From the NCBI GenBank assembly GCA_964529745.1, contig CAZGZR010000030.1:1-28356 (forward strand): a stretch of DNA of 28,356 nt. Reading direction: 5' to 3'. Below the pieces are notes generated by a model, which saw only the letters and a program-made list of their open reading frames with translations, was not told where the DNA came from and searched no databases. Position numbers and translations under genes: made by a program. Origin of the DNA: RBG-16-57-9 sp964529745 (GTDB taxonomy: Archaea > Thermoproteota > Bathyarchaeia > TCS64). Shown piece by piece: positions 8,000 to 16,576 of this stretch (position 1 is its first letter; every line of letters begins with the position of its first letter).

Positions 8000-8735
8000 A
8001 AAAGCCGTGTCCACCATCTTGGGGACCCTGATATTCATTGGTATACTGTTCAGTGCAGTAATCCCGATGATGCTCACCATGAAGCAGGCAGACATCGTTA
8101 TGGAGCGGGAGAAGCTTGATCTGCAGCGCGCAGACGACGAAAGATCAAGGGAGGTCCTTGATGTTTACGCTTACCCGAAAGGCTCAGATCATTTAGAGGT
8201 GTTAGTCGAGAGCCGGTGCGAGGTCCCGGCTACAATAACCCATATCTGGGTAAACAACACCATGCATGAGACGTCTGCTGTCGTAGACGCCATGGACGAA
8301 ACGGTGATAGGTAACTACAGCGTCAACCTAAGTCCCGGTTTAAACTCGACATTCAGGGTTAAAGCCACGACCTCACGGGGAAACGTATTCGAGAATCTCG
8401 CTGGCGACATAAAGTACGACGGTAGCGACTGGGAGACTGAGACCCTAGGCATATACGTCGTCATCGACAGCGAGGGCGGGGGTTTCTGGGGCTTCGGGAG
8501 ATACCGGTGCACAGTCACTAACAGCACCACGTACTATGAACAAGAGGAATCCTCGATCACTTTCGGATCGTGTTCGTTCTTCTTCGACGTCACCGAAGCA
8601 GGGTCAGGGGAATACCATGTGCTGGTCGAGAAGAAGTCTGGCTGGTTCTGGGGCTCATGGAACACAGTTTACGAGGAAGACGTCGAGATCACTTGGCCGA
8701 ACGGCCCTCCGGTGATATGGGTATTCACGACATGA
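7971..8735 (+). CDS. Type IV pilin-like protein, larger, degenerate class III signal
   Basis: A 254-residue protein with an N-terminal 'YSRKAVSTILGTLIFIGILF' segment: basic residues, then Ala-Val-Ser and a continuous hydrophobic helix, as in class III prepilins but lacking the SPV core. A second stretch 'SAVIPMMLTMKQADIVMERE' extends the helix. The rest is a predicted beta-rich exported domain with NxS/NxT sequons and a Gly/Trp/Phe repeat, 'GGGFWGFG' and 'GWFWGSWN' near residues 165 and 225. TTG at 7971 is preferred because AGGAGG at 7958-7963 lies seven bases upstream, the same arrangement as for the ATPase; ATG at 7989 is the alternative. The gene overlaps the previous one by 29 bases. Likely a minor pilin or pilus-associated subunit; its function is not recognised beyond that. 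Confidence 0.78.
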   Translation: MRIRRIMYSRKAVSTILGTLIFIGILFSAVIPMMLTMKQADIVMEREKLDLQRADDERSREVLDVYAYPKGSDHLEVLVESRCEVPATITHIWVNNTMHETSAVVDAMDETVIGNYSVNLSPGLNSTFRVKATTSRGNVFENLAGDIKYDGSDWETETLGIYVVIDSEGGGFWGFGRYRCTVTNSTTYYEQEESSITFGSCSFFFDVTEAGSGEYHVLVEKKSGWFWGSWNTVYEEDVEITWPNGPPVIWVFTT

Positions 8736-8747
8736 TAACCAATGATA

Positions 8748-8754
8748 TTTTTTT
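8748..8754 (+). terminator. Oligo-T tract ending the pilus machinery transcript
   Basis: Seven consecutive T residues lie 13 bases after the TGA of the last pilin-like gene, followed by further T-rich sequence to about 8780. This is the usual look of an archaeal intrinsic terminator. The surrounding 8736-8977 spacer has no convincing gene. Confidence 0.45.
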
Positions 8755-8977
8755 CAATTTAACCTTTTAAACACCCTTTTCATGTCCAAGCAACCCGATT
8801 TTTACCGTATCGATAAAGCAGATAACCAATTCATAATCTCTTTATTAGTTCTCCAGAGGTTAGGTACAGGTCTCATGGAAAAATTGATCACCAGATTCAG
8901 CATATGCTCGGGAACCCCGTTCAGAGATGACAGGGTGCTCCGTCAAACCCCTGTAAGAAACGGAGTTGAGACGGTGT

Positions 8978-11122
8978 ATGAAAATGGATAACGGACATAG
9001 ATTTGAGCTGGCTTCAGATAAACCATTTACAAACAGAATAGTGTTACTCTGTTTTCTCTTTATCCTACTGGCCTCCATGACGCCTGTCACCACCGTCAAG
9101 GGAGCCACTGTTACCCTGAGGAAACCGTTCGAGCCGGTTTTCATCAACTTCAATGAACAAGGTAAAACTATTCCCCCGCCATGGGACGACGGGCAGCACG
9201 AGCTCACCATCTTAAGGCCACCGGATCCCCAGCACCCCGTTCCCGGTGAAGTAAAATGCAGCCTGGAGAAGGACCAGAAGTACCACATCTTCCTAGTGGG
9301 CGACTTCGTCTTCAACAAGACCCTGGGTGCGTCGGATCTTACCGACTACGACATCGAGGTGTACGACCCGTACATGCGCCTGGTCTCGAGGCATACGGAG
9401 TCGGCTGGGCAGCCGGAGCAAGTGGTTAAGAGTGGACCCAAGCAGTACTTCGTGCCCGCGATGGATGGATCATATACCTTCAGGATATACAACGACCCCA
9501 AAGACAGCAGAAACGACGAAGCCGCGGTTTTCATGCTGATCAAACACATCGAGATGAACACCAGGTACAACGTCACGTTGTACGGTAAGCCCCGGGTGGG
9601 AGCACAGTACCCATTCTGGTTCAACTACGCGTACGAGTTCGACACGCCCAACGATGACTACCAGCTGGTGGTCAAGGTCCCGGACCCAGACGATAAGACT
9701 AGGTATTCTGGTCTAGACATGTACGAAGCCCGGGTCTACCCCATGGCGAACCCATCAATCGGAGTAGGCCACTATCTGAACGGCCTCGCCGTGCCGTGGG
9801 GGCACCTATTATCGGGAGAGAACGACGGAATATACGGCGGCTACAACCCATCAGTCGAAGGCGCCAGCCTCATAGACTACACCGCTAGCTGCGAGTACAG
9901 CGGTGAGGACATGCTGGTTACCTTCGGGAAGCCCGTCCACAACGAGACAGAGACAGTGGTAGACGACCCAACTGTCTTCTATTACCTGGTGCTTCTCGCG
10001 GAGTACGACTACGGCACCGTCGAGTTCTACCTCAAGACAGACTACAGGCCCTTGAACCTCACCCTGCTGGACCCTGACCTCGTTGGCTACACAGGGGACG
10101 AGACAACCATTTACGTGGACGTCGAGGCACATCACATGGTCGATAGCGTTAGCATGAACTACACGACGGACAACTGGGAGACGGAGGACACCGTCGAGAT
10201 GAGGAAGTGCGATGAAGGCTACAAGGGAAACCTACCGAAGTTCACTCTCAACGACTATGTGAAGTACAAGGTAACTGCCCTGGACGAGGTAGACAACAAG
10301 GGATCGACCCGAGGTGAGTTTGAGGTCAAGAACAAGGTGGACCTGAGCCTAAGCTGTTCACGCACGTCGCTTCAAGGCGGCGAGTCGCTTACGGTCCTAG
10401 GGGCCTCTTCGATGCCCAACACGGATCATACGTTGAGATTCGTCTGCGGTCGCCGTTCCAACGCAGTGGATATTAAGACCAACACGGTCGGTGAGTTCCA
10501 GTACACCTATACTCCTCAGTGGGTGGGCAACTACGAAGTCACCATCGAGTACAATGGAGACGGTGTCAACCACGCGGCGGTCTCGCAGGCAAAGGAGTTC
10601 TCGGTCCAAAAGAGGAGTTTCACGGTGTCCACGCAGATCGACAGCGTAGCCAAGAATACTAGGCCCTTCGTGCTTTCAGGGACGGTGAGCCCGGCGGTCG
10701 GCGGCGTCCCCGTAAGCTTCATCATAGTGACGCCCACAGGCAGCTTCGTGGAGTCCTGCAGGACCTCGCAGACGGGTTCATTCAGCACCATCATCGTGCC
10801 GGAGGAGCTTGGCGAATGGGAGGCGATAGCTCAGGTGGACTCCGGGGAGCTGTACGAGTCCTCGTCGAGCCCGTTGAACATCTTCACGGTGGTGAAGCTA
10901 TCTATCCCCGAGGTCATCATATTGAAGGCCCGGGAGTTCACCGAGCCGCCTCTGCTCTACGTGCCGGTTGGGCTGGTAGCCGTCCTCGGGCTAGGGTATG
11001 GCTTCAAGACCGGGTTCATACAGAACCTGAGGTCCAAGAAGGGGAACGTGAAGGTCAAGGAGATAGTCGAAGATTCTAAGGACACTACTTCATACCGGCG
11101 CCGCAGCGAGCGCAAGGGCTAG
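8978..11122 (+). CDS. Large membrane-anchored surface protein with Ig-like domains
   Basis: About 714 residues. A signal peptide is clear: charged N-terminus, hydrophobic 'IVLLCFLFILLAS' and a likely cut near 'VKGA'. A large N-terminal beta-rich region of unknown fold runs to about residue 360. About three Ig-like beta-sandwich units follow (roughly 365-460, 465-555 and 560-655), with the 'TVGEFQYTYTPQWVGNYEVTIEYNGDG' type of pattern seen in archaeal surface Ig repeats. One transmembrane helix, 'YVPVGLVAVLGLGYGF', and a basic cytoplasmic tail end the protein. Many NxT/NxS sequons suggest N-glycosylation. Start is ATG 8978 (ATG 8984 or TTG 8966 are possible); no good Shine-Dalgarno exists. Placement after the pilus genes suggests an accessory adhesin or pilus-anchoring protein, an inference. 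Its TAG lies inside a CTAG shared with the stop of the opposing aldo/keto reductase. Confidence 0.8.
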   Translation: MKMDNGHRFELASDKPFTNRIVLLCFLFILLASMTPVTTVKGATVTLRKPFEPVFINFNEQGKTIPPPWDDGQHELTILRPPDPQHPVPGEVKCSLEKDQKYHIFLVGDFVFNKTLGASDLTDYDIEVYDPYMRLVSRHTESAGQPEQVVKSGPKQYFVPAMDGSYTFRIYNDPKDSRNDEAAVFMLIKHIEMNTRYNVTLYGKPRVGAQYPFWFNYAYEFDTPNDDYQLVVKVPDPDDKTRYSGLDMYEARVYPMANPSIGVGHYLNGLAVPWGHLLSGENDGIYGGYNPSVEGASLIDYTASCEYSGEDMLVTFGKPVHNETETVVDDPTVFYYLVLLAEYDYGTVEFYLKTDYRPLNLTLLDPDLVGYTGDETTIYVDVEAHHMVDSVSMNYTTDNWETEDTVEMRKCDEGYKGNLPKFTLNDYVKYKVTALDEVDNKGSTRGEFEVKNKVDLSLSCSRTSLQGGESLTVLGASSMPNTDHTLRFVCGRRSNAVDIKTNTVGEFQYTYTPQWVGNYEVTIEYNGDGVNHAAVSQAKEFSVQKRSFTVSTQIDSVAKNTRPFVLSGTVSPAVGGVPVSFIIVTPTGSFVESCRTSQTGSFSTIIVPEELGEWEAIAQVDSGELYESSSSPLNIFTVVKLSIPEVIILKAREFTEPPLLYVPVGLVAVLGLGYGFKTGFIQNLRSKKGNVKVKEIVEDSKDTTSYRRRSERKG

Positions 11123-11943
11123 CTGAACCCCTGTGAGAGCTTGATGGAGTCCTCAAGCCCCAGTTCCCAGCCCACGGCGCCGACTATGTCGAGGAGGTGG
11201 ACAGGGTTGCTTGATTTCGGTATGGCCACTACGTTCTCCTGTGAGATGAGCCAGTTGAGGGCCACCTGGGCCTGGGACTTGCCGTATTTCTCGGCGACCT
11301 CGTCGAGGGCCTCGTTCCCCGACTTTGCCAGTATACCCCTGCCGAGGGGTCTATAGGCTATCAGTGTTCGGTTCTGTGCCTGCATGTGGGGCAGTAGATC
11401 CATCTTGGGCTTCTGGTCGAGGAGACTGTACTCCACCTGGTTGGCGACGAGGGTGTGGGACTCCAGGTGGCTCTGTGCCTCCCTCATGAGGCTCCAGCCG
11501 AAGTTGCTTACGCCGATGAACCGAGTGTAGCCCTCCTCGGCGCAGCGCTCCATGGCCTCCATGGTCTCCCGGAGCGGGACGTCGAGGTTCGGCCAGTGGA
11601 TCAGGTACAGATCGACGTAGTCTAGGTTCAGGCGTTTCAGGCTCTTCCTCATGCTCTCCATGAGGTCGTTGTGGCGGAGGTGGGTGTGCCAGACCTTGGT
11701 GGTTATGAAGAGGCTGTCCCGGGGGTAGGGCTCTATGGCTTCGCCGACGAGCTCCTCCGCGTGGCCCGCGCCGTAGTGCTCGGCGGTGTCGATGTGGGTG
11801 AGGCCCAGCTCGATGGCCATGCGTATCGCCGTGACGTTCTCTTCGTCCCAGCGGTGGTCCTCGATCTGGCGGCCGCCCATCCCCCAGGTGCCGAGGCCGA
11901 TGACCGGTATCTTCACGCCGGGGGATATCTCATGGTAGTCCAT
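11119..11943 (-). CDS. Aldo/keto reductase
   Basis: About 274 residues, a compact single-domain AKR barrel. The catalytic tetrad can be placed: Asp53 and Tyr58 in 'HIDTAEHYGAG', Lys84 in 'ITTKVW', His117 in 'LYLIHWPN' (numbering from the TTG one codon upstream). The C-terminal NADP-binding signature 'VVAIPKSSNP' is present, with Lys and Ser to grip the 2'-phosphate. It should reduce aldehydes or ketones with NAD(P)H in the cytoplasm; the substrate is unknown. I use the ATG at 11943, because the TTG directly before it adds nothing. It follows the MFS gene on the same strand after about 60 bases, so the two may be co-transcribed. The stop is embedded in the CTAG shared with the surface-protein gene. 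Confidence 0.92.
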   Translation of the reverse strand: MDYHEISPGVKIPVIGLGTWGMGGRQIEDHRWDEENVTAIRMAIELGLTHIDTAEHYGAGHAEELVGEAIEPYPRDSLFITTKVWHTHLRHNDLMESMRKSLKRLNLDYVDLYLIHWPNLDVPLRETMEAMERCAEEGYTRFIGVSNFGWSLMREAQSHLESHTLVANQVEYSLLDQKPKMDLLPHMQAQNRTLIAYRPLGRGILAKSGNEALDEVAEKYGKSQAQVALNWLISQENVVAIPKSSNPVHLLDIVGAVGWELGLEDSIKLSQGFS

Positions 11944-12002
11944 CAACTGTCTTCTCTACCCCATAGGCCCCGAGACGTGAAAGAGTTTTTGATGGCAGAA
12001 CT

Positions 12003-13259
12003 CTAGAAGCCGGCCCCGTCCGGGTCAGGCCCCTGAGCCAGGGATTTGCTGTCCGGCACGTAGAGGTAGATGATGGGCATCCTGATGAGGCCGTCCACTA
12101 GGGCCATGAATATGAAGGGGGCTAGGTGACTCACGCTGTCCCACAGCCAGCCGCCTAGTATGCTGGCGGGGACGGCCAACGCGTTGAAGGCGGCGACGCT
12201 CAGGGCCGTCATCCTCGCCCTCTGGTTGTGGTATACCATCTCGACCTCCTGGGCCTGCCATGCGACTCCCGTGCTGTCGCTGATCCCCATGACTATCCAT
12301 GCAAGCACGAGGGCGACCGGGTTCTTGCCTAGTAACAGGAATAAGATGGTCGCCACGTACATCAGGAGCCGTCCGCCGATGATCATCTTCTTCCTGCCTA
12401 TGTTGTCGGTGAGCCTGCCCGCCAGAGGAGACGCCAGTATGTTGGTCAGGTTCCTCGCCGTCACCATGTAGGCTATGGTCATGGCGGAGGCGCCGTGGAC
12501 CGCGGCGGCGAAGACCATCCAGAAGGGCCCGGCGAGGCCTATGCTCAGGCTGCCCAGGCTCTTCATGAGAACCCAGGACCTGACTCCCTTCTTGGCGAGG
12601 ACTTTACCGTAGTCGTCGAGCATGGTCTTTGCGTTGAGCCTTTTTTGGGGCTGTTTGGGTTTCCTGTCGCCGAGGCACCTCCAGACCATAACCCAGGCGA
12701 TGACCAGCAGCGCTGCCTGCACCGTGTAGACTGGGCGGATGCCTTCAAGCGTTAATCCACCGGATATGGACACTATCTGTCCCCCGATTAAGCCTGCGAA
12801 GAGTACCGGGGTGAGTATGAATATGTTGGCTAGGCCATAGACGGTTCCCCTCTGCTCGTTCCTGATGCTGTTGGCGTACATCGAGGTCCAGGCGGGGGAG
12901 ATGATGCCATCGGCGAACCCGGTCAGCACGAAGGCGGGGATTAGCCAGTAGAGGGAGCCCGCGGTCAGGTAGGTCAACGGCACGAGCATGCCGATGAAGG
13001 CGCCTATGAGGAACATCTTCTTCCTGTCTAGTCGGTCGGAGAGCCAGCCGGTGAGGATAGCCGCGACGGCGGTTAACCCTAGGGAGAGGGAGGTTAATAG
13101 TCCCAGCTGGGTCCCCGTGGCGCCGAGGGCGACTATGAATATCGAGTTGTAGGGGTTGAGGTTCACCGCGAAGTTGGCGACGCTGGACCGTGCTAGGATC
13201 ACCTTGAAGTCCCGTGTTATGCCGCTGTAGAAGCTCTTGAGCGTCTGCGTGGTCTTCAT
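12003..13259 (-). CDS. MFS transporter
   Basis: A 418-residue protein with about twelve membrane segments. Motif A occurs twice, as expected for the two halves: 'GWLSDRLDRKKMFLIG' after TM2 and 'GRLTDNIGRKKMIIGG' after TM8. A charged central loop of about 35 residues ('RKPKQPQKRLNAKTMLDD') links the halves. The substrate is not recognisable. The ATG at 13259 is preceded by a TATA-like element at about 13288-13298, so a very short leader is likely. It is probably the first gene of a two-gene transcript with the aldo/keto reductase. It is not closely similar to the MFS protein at 639-1850 by inspection; both belong to the drug/proton antiporter-like part of the superfamily. Confidence 0.9.
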   Translation of the reverse strand: MKTTQTLKSFYSGITRDFKVILARSSVANFAVNLNPYNSIFIVALGATGTQLGLLTSLSLGLTAVAAILTGWLSDRLDRKKMFLIGAFIGMLVPLTYLTAGSLYWLIPAFVLTGFADGIISPAWTSMYANSIRNEQRGTVYGLANIFILTPVLFAGLIGGQIVSISGGLTLEGIRPVYTVQAALLVIAWVMVWRCLGDRKPKQPQKRLNAKTMLDDYGKVLAKKGVRSWVLMKSLGSLSIGLAGPFWMVFAAAVHGASAMTIAYMVTARNLTNILASPLAGRLTDNIGRKKMIIGGRLLMYVATILFLLLGKNPVALVLAWIVMGISDSTGVAWQAQEVEMVYHNQRARMTALSVAAFNALAVPASILGGWLWDSVSHLAPFIFMALVDGLIRMPIIYLYVPDSKSLAQGPDPDGAGF

Positions 13260-13287
13260 GTCTGTCTCTGCGCATCCCCAGAATCTT

Positions 13288-13315
13288 GTTTATTTTTCGG
13301 AGTGGCTCATATGAG
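13288..13315 (-). promoter_or_regulatory. Promoter and palindrome upstream of the second MFS gene
   Basis: On the - strand an AAAAATAAAC TATA-like element (13288-13298) lies about 35 bases before the ATG. Immediately upstream of it is the perfect ten-base palindrome CTCATATGAG (13306-13315), a position where a regulator could block TFB/TBP access. Short palindromes of this size can arise by chance. The remaining spacer to 13411 shows nothing else. Confidence 0.35.
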
Positions 13316-13411
13316 TCTCGATATTAAATGTTCCTCTCTAGGAATCCATTCTATGAGCCTGCATTTTTGATTTAGAAAAATAATGAGCCGTCTTTCCGGT
13401 GATCGAGGCGT

Positions 13412-14710
13412 TCACTGTACAAGTTTCTTCATAAACGCCGTGTACTCTTCCCTTTTTATAGTGGGCTTGAACCCGTCCATTACTCCTTTTGCCTCTTTCG
13501 CTTCATCGGCGAGGAGGTCCACAACGGAGACGGCCAACGCCTTGGCGGGCCAGATGTACTGTTTCACGGGGTCCACGATCTTGAGGTCTCTGCTGTGGCC
13601 CGCGCCTTCGGTGCCGGCCATGCCTATGCTGGTGGTGGGCATTATGCAGCTGAAGTCGCCCATGTCGGTGCTGCCTGTGCTGTGCTCCCTGTGCTTTATC
13701 TGGTCTTCTCCGACGAGCTTCGTGCACGAGGCAATGACCACTTTCTCTAGTTTGGGGTCCCTGATGTAGGGCATGTAGCCGGGGTGGTCGATTATATCCA
13801 CCTCGGCTCCCACCGCCATGGCTCCGGCCCGGAGGGCGTCGTTCACCTTCATGTTGGCGTCCTGGATGGCTTCCACTGTCTTGCCTCGGACGTAGCTCTC
13901 CATCCTGACGTCGGCGGGCACGTTGTTGACTATCTCGCCTCCCTTGGTTATGATGGGGTGGACCCTTATGGTGTCCTGGTCGCGGAAGGTCTCCCTGTTG
14001 GCGTGGATGCCCATGAGGCCCAGCATGGCTGCGTTGAGGGCGTTTATCCCCTTGTCCGGGGCGCCGCCGGCGTGGCTCTCCCTCCCCTTGTAGCGGACGA
14101 GCTTGCCGATGAAGCCGTTGTTGCTGCCGCCGACGCCTATGAGCTCCTCCTGGTCCATTGCGCTGTGGCTGCCCAGGACGATGTCCACGTCGTCCATGGC
14201 GCCCAGCCTGATGAACTCCTGTTTGCCGCCGAAGAACTCCAGCCTGCCCTCCCCGCGTAGCCTGTTCCTGTAGTCGATCTCGATGTACTCCTCGGCCGGC
14301 ACCGCTACCATCACAACCTCGCCACTTAGATTTTCCTTGACGACGTCTAGTCCGTAACCTGCTCCCAGCATGGCGGCCATCTGGCTGTGGTGGCCGCAGG
14401 CGTGGACGTTCCCTGTGGCGGGGTGGGCCTCGGGGTGCACCGGGATGTGGAGGGCGTCGAGCTCACCCACTATGCCGATGGACGGTCTTGAGCCGTCGCC
14501 CTTGAGGTAGGCTTTGCTGCCCGTTATCGCTATCCCTTTCTCGTAGCGCCAGCCAGCCTCCTCGTACTTCTTCTCCGTGAGCTCGGCTGTCTTGTGCTCC
14601 TTGAACCCGAGCTCGGGGTACCTCCATATCGCCGTCGCGTACTCTATGATCTCGTCCGCCCTGCGGTCGATCTCCTCCAGCGCCTTCTTCTTGAGGGCCG
14701 TCTTGTCCAT
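13412..14710 (-). CDS. M20-family amidohydrolase/peptidase (M20D, AbgA/AbgB-like)
   Basis: About 432 residues. The metal-site signature 'GNVHACGHHSQMAAML' lies near residues 100-115, an acidic pair 'PAEEY' provides the general base and ligand near 135, and 'GAGHSRD' near the C-terminus supplies the last histidine. The lid/dimerisation domain ('YKGRESHAGGAPDKGINALNAA') lies between. The family hydrolyses N-acyl or N-aminoacyl amides (for example N-acyl amino acids, p-aminobenzoyl-glutamate) using two Zn or Mn ions; the exact substrate is unknown. The position after HACGH is His rather than the commoner Asp. The ATG at 14710 is preferred over TTG 14719; a TATA element at 14741-14747 predicts a leaderless or very short leader. 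It lies 67 bases downstream of the ECF S component on the same strand and may take part in a salvage pathway, an inference. Confidence 0.88.
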   Translation of the reverse strand: MDKTALKKKALEEIDRRADEIIEYATAIWRYPELGFKEHKTAELTEKKYEEAGWRYEKGIAITGSKAYLKGDGSRPSIGIVGELDALHIPVHPEAHPATGNVHACGHHSQMAAMLGAGYGLDVVKENLSGEVVMVAVPAEEYIEIDYRNRLRGEGRLEFFGGKQEFIRLGAMDDVDIVLGSHSAMDQEELIGVGGSNNGFIGKLVRYKGRESHAGGAPDKGINALNAAMLGLMGIHANRETFRDQDTIRVHPIITKGGEIVNNVPADVRMESYVRGKTVEAIQDANMKVNDALRAGAMAVGAEVDIIDHPGYMPYIRDPKLEKVVIASCTKLVGEDQIKHREHSTGSTDMGDFSCIMPTTSIGMAGTEGAGHSRDLKIVDPVKQYIWPAKALAVSVVDLLADEAKEAKGVMDGFKPTIKREEYTAFMKKLVQ

Positions 14711-14740
14711 GGATATCAACTATTGAACTGCCTCATGGTG

Positions 14741-14747
14741 ATATAAG
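14741..14747 (-). promoter_or_regulatory. TATA box of the amidohydrolase gene
   Basis: CTTATAT on the - strand is centred about 34 bases before the ATG at 14710, predicting a start of transcription near 14718 and almost no leader. It suggests the gene is not solely dependent on the upstream ECF S-component promoter. Confidence 0.45.
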
Positions 14748-14777
14748 ACGAGAGGTAGGGCCGCGCCGATGCTGGTC

Positions 14778-15305
14778 TTAGAGCTCCATCCTCTTCTGGA
14801 CCATCTTGTGCACCGCGTCCCCCAGGTAGCCGCCGAACACGGCACCCGAGACGAAGGCTAGGACGTACATCAACGAGAAGACCTCCAACGGGAACCCTAG
14901 CCTCATGAAGAACTGGAGGTAGGCGACGTTGCTGGCGGCTGACAGGCCGCAGCCGATGCACAGCCCAGTCCTCGAGTCGTACCCGAACACGGCGGCGGCT
15001 GCGTCGAGGACCAGTCCCTGTACGCCGCTCATCATGATCACGGAGAAGCCGTGGAAACTGAAGAGAACCGCCTCGACCAGCCCCTTCACCGTCGCCGTGG
15101 CGGCCGCGGCGCCTCTCCTCCTCACCAGCATTATGGCTAGAGCCACGGGGAAGACGTGGATACCGGAGAGTATCTGGCCGGCGCCCAGCGGGATCGCCGG
15201 GAAGGTCTTAAGGTAGTTACCAAGGTACCCCACGGGCACGCTCATGACGGCTCCTAGGGCGCTGAACACCACGATGACGGCGATCTCCCTCGTCTCGAAC
15301 CTCAA
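14778..15305 (-). CDS. ECF transporter S component, YkoE-like (orphan)
   Basis: A 175-residue protein with five to six hydrophobic helices, the normal size of an ECF substrate-binding subunit. The stretch 'GIHVFPVALAIMLVRRRGAA' followed by a Glu-containing helix resembles the 'G-W-x-PG-x-LA..I.RKPGAA' region of YkoE-type (ABC_cobalt, PF09819) proteins. YkoE is linked to thiamine or hydroxymethylpyrimidine uptake, but the ligand here is not certain. The energising ATPases and T subunit are not in the window; archaeal S components often share a distant energising module. The start is TTG at 15305, preceded by GGTATGAT and a palindromic AT element at 15331-15342. The gene diverges from sucC. Confidence 0.72.
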   Translation of the reverse strand: MRFETREIAVIVVFSALGAVMSVPVGYLGNYLKTFPAIPLGAGQILSGIHVFPVALAIMLVRRRGAAAATATVKGLVEAVLFSFHGFSVIMMSGVQGLVLDAAAAVFGYDSRTGLCIGCGLSAASNVAYLQFFMRLGFPLEVFSLMYVLAFVSGAVFGGYLGDAVHKMVQKRMEL

Positions 15306-15330
15306 ATCATACCACTTCAGTATAGACGCT

Positions 15331-15342
15331 GATAATATTATC
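15331..15342. promoter_or_regulatory. Palindromic TATA-like element between the ECF gene and sucC
   Basis: GATAATATTATC is a perfect 12-base palindrome centred about 31 bases from the TTG start of the ECF gene. It can serve as its TATA box with a near-leaderless start at about 15310. Confidence 0.4.
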
Positions 15343-15384
15343 CTCCCCTACGCCGCATCTGGTGGCCCCTTTCTCCCAGAACCA

Positions 15385-15391
15385 ATATTTA
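15385..15391 (+). promoter_or_regulatory. TATA-like element of sucCD
   Basis: ATATTTA is centred about 46 bases before the proposed TTG start of sucC at 15434. Initiation near 15413-15416 would give a leader of about 20 bases that contains AGAGG. It would also fall after the upstream GTG and ATG alternatives (15362, 15407), which supports the TTG start. Confidence 0.45.
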
Positions 15392-15433
15392 CAAGCACCG
15401 CATACAATGGTTGAATCACTAGAGGCTTGCGCA

Positions 15434-16576
15434 TTGAAGCTGCTAGAGTACCAGGCTAAGAAATACTTCAGGAAATACGGGATACCGACGCCCCAGGGCA
15501 GGATGGTCACCACCCCAGGTGAAGCCCGGGAATACACGAAGACCCTCGGAAAGCCAGTGGTGATCAAGGCTCAGCTCCCCGTCGGCGGCAGAGGCAAGGC
15601 AGGGGGAGTCAAGTTCGCGGACACCCCGGAGGAAGCCGCGGAGGCGGCTGAGACGCTTCTGGGCATGAAGATAAAGGGGCTCACCGTGGAGACGCTCTAC
15701 GTCGAGGAGAAGCTCAGCATAGCAAACGAGGTCTACCTCGGGGTGACCGTGGACCGACGCAACAAGTCTTATGTCGTCCTCGCCTCCGGCGAGGGGGGCA
15801 TGGGCATCGAGGAGGCCGCCGCCGAGAAGCCGGACAGGATCGTACGGCACATCGTGGATCCGTTGTATGGGATGAAAAGCTACCACGCCCGCCTAGTTGC
15901 GAAGAGGCTGGGGTATGGGGGCAGGAAGATGCTCCAGCTCGCTGCGGTAGTGGAGAACCTCTACACCGTGGCTCTGGAGATGGACGCCGAGCTCACAGAG
16001 ATAAACCCGTTGGCTGAGATAGATGACGGTTTCATGGCCGCGGACGCCAGGCTCAACATAGACAACAACGCGTTGTTCAGGCATGGGGAGCTCGAGAAGA
16101 GACTGCTGGAGAGCTACCGGGGGGAGCTCACCGAGAGGGAGATGGAGGCAAGGTCTCAGGGCCTGACGTACGTGGAGCTCGACGGCGACATAGGGGTCAT
16201 CGGGAACGGCGCCGGCCTCACCATGGCCACGCTGGACACGGTGATGCTCCACGGCGGCAGAGCCGCCAACTTCCTGGACCTCGGGGGAGGCGCCACCCCC
16301 GAGAGGATACGCGAGGCCGCCGAGTTCGTGCTCAGGGATGAGAGGACCAAGGCGCTGCTGGTTAACGTGCTGGGCGGCATCACCCGGTGCGACAACATAG
16401 CCGAGGGCGTCGTCGAGGCCCGGAGGGAGGTGGCCGCCGAGAAGCCGGTGGTGGTCCGCATGATGGGCACAAAGGAGAAGGAGGGCAGGAGGATTCTCAA
16501 GGAGGCAGGGATAGAGACCCTGAATTCCATGGAGGAGGCGGCGGAGCTGGCGGTAAAGTTGGCGGAGGCGAGCTAG
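15434..16576 (+). CDS. sucC: Succinyl-CoA synthetase (ADP-forming) beta subunit
   Basis: 380 residues from TTG 15434, giving the canonical start 'MKLLEYQAKKYFRKYGIPTP' after an AGAGG eight bases upstream; ATG 15407 would add nine unusual residues. The ATP-grasp domain comes first, with 'KAQLPVGGRGKAGGVKF' and the metal-binding 'EINPLAEID'. The C-terminal flavodoxin-like ligase domain carries the power-helix region 'NGAGLTMATLDTVMLHGG', 'NFLDLGGGA' and 'VNVLGGITRCDNIAEGV'. With SucD it interconverts succinyl-CoA plus ADP and phosphate with succinate, CoA and ATP, in the TCA cycle or in substrate-level ATP formation from acyl-CoA in anaerobes. Its TAG is directly followed by the GTG of sucD, with no gap. 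Related acyl-CoA synthetases with other substrates exist, so succinate specificity is inferred from the separate two-subunit layout. Confidence 0.93.
   Translation: MKLLEYQAKKYFRKYGIPTPQGRMVTTPGEAREYTKTLGKPVVIKAQLPVGGRGKAGGVKFADTPEEAAEAAETLLGMKIKGLTVETLYVEEKLSIANEVYLGVTVDRRNKSYVVLASGEGGMGIEEAAAEKPDRIVRHIVDPLYGMKSYHARLVAKRLGYGGRKMLQLAAVVENLYTVALEMDAELTEINPLAEIDDGFMAADARLNIDNNALFRHGELEKRLLESYRGELTEREMEARSQGLTYVELDGDIGVIGNGAGLTMATLDTVMLHGGRAANFLDLGGGATPERIREAAEFVLRDERTKALLVNVLGGITRCDNIAEGVVEARREVAAEKPVVVRMMGTKEKEGRRILKEAGIETLNSMEEAAELAVKLAEAS

Noticed and set aside
3223..8735. Archaellum (motility) operon
   Set aside because: The ATPase and platform are FlaI/FlaJ-like, but no flaF, flaG, flaH or flaX-like genes are present and the pilins are of the adhesive-pilus type.
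8938..8965. CTCCGT / ACGGAG inverted repeat before the surface-protein gene
   Set aside because: Six-base arms with a 16-base loop are expected by chance in a spacer of this size.
8782..8991. Small ORF of 69 codons between the last pilin-like gene and the surface protein
   Set aside because: No ribosome binding site, overlaps the surface-protein start, and no recognisable sequence. A short real peptide cannot be fully excluded.
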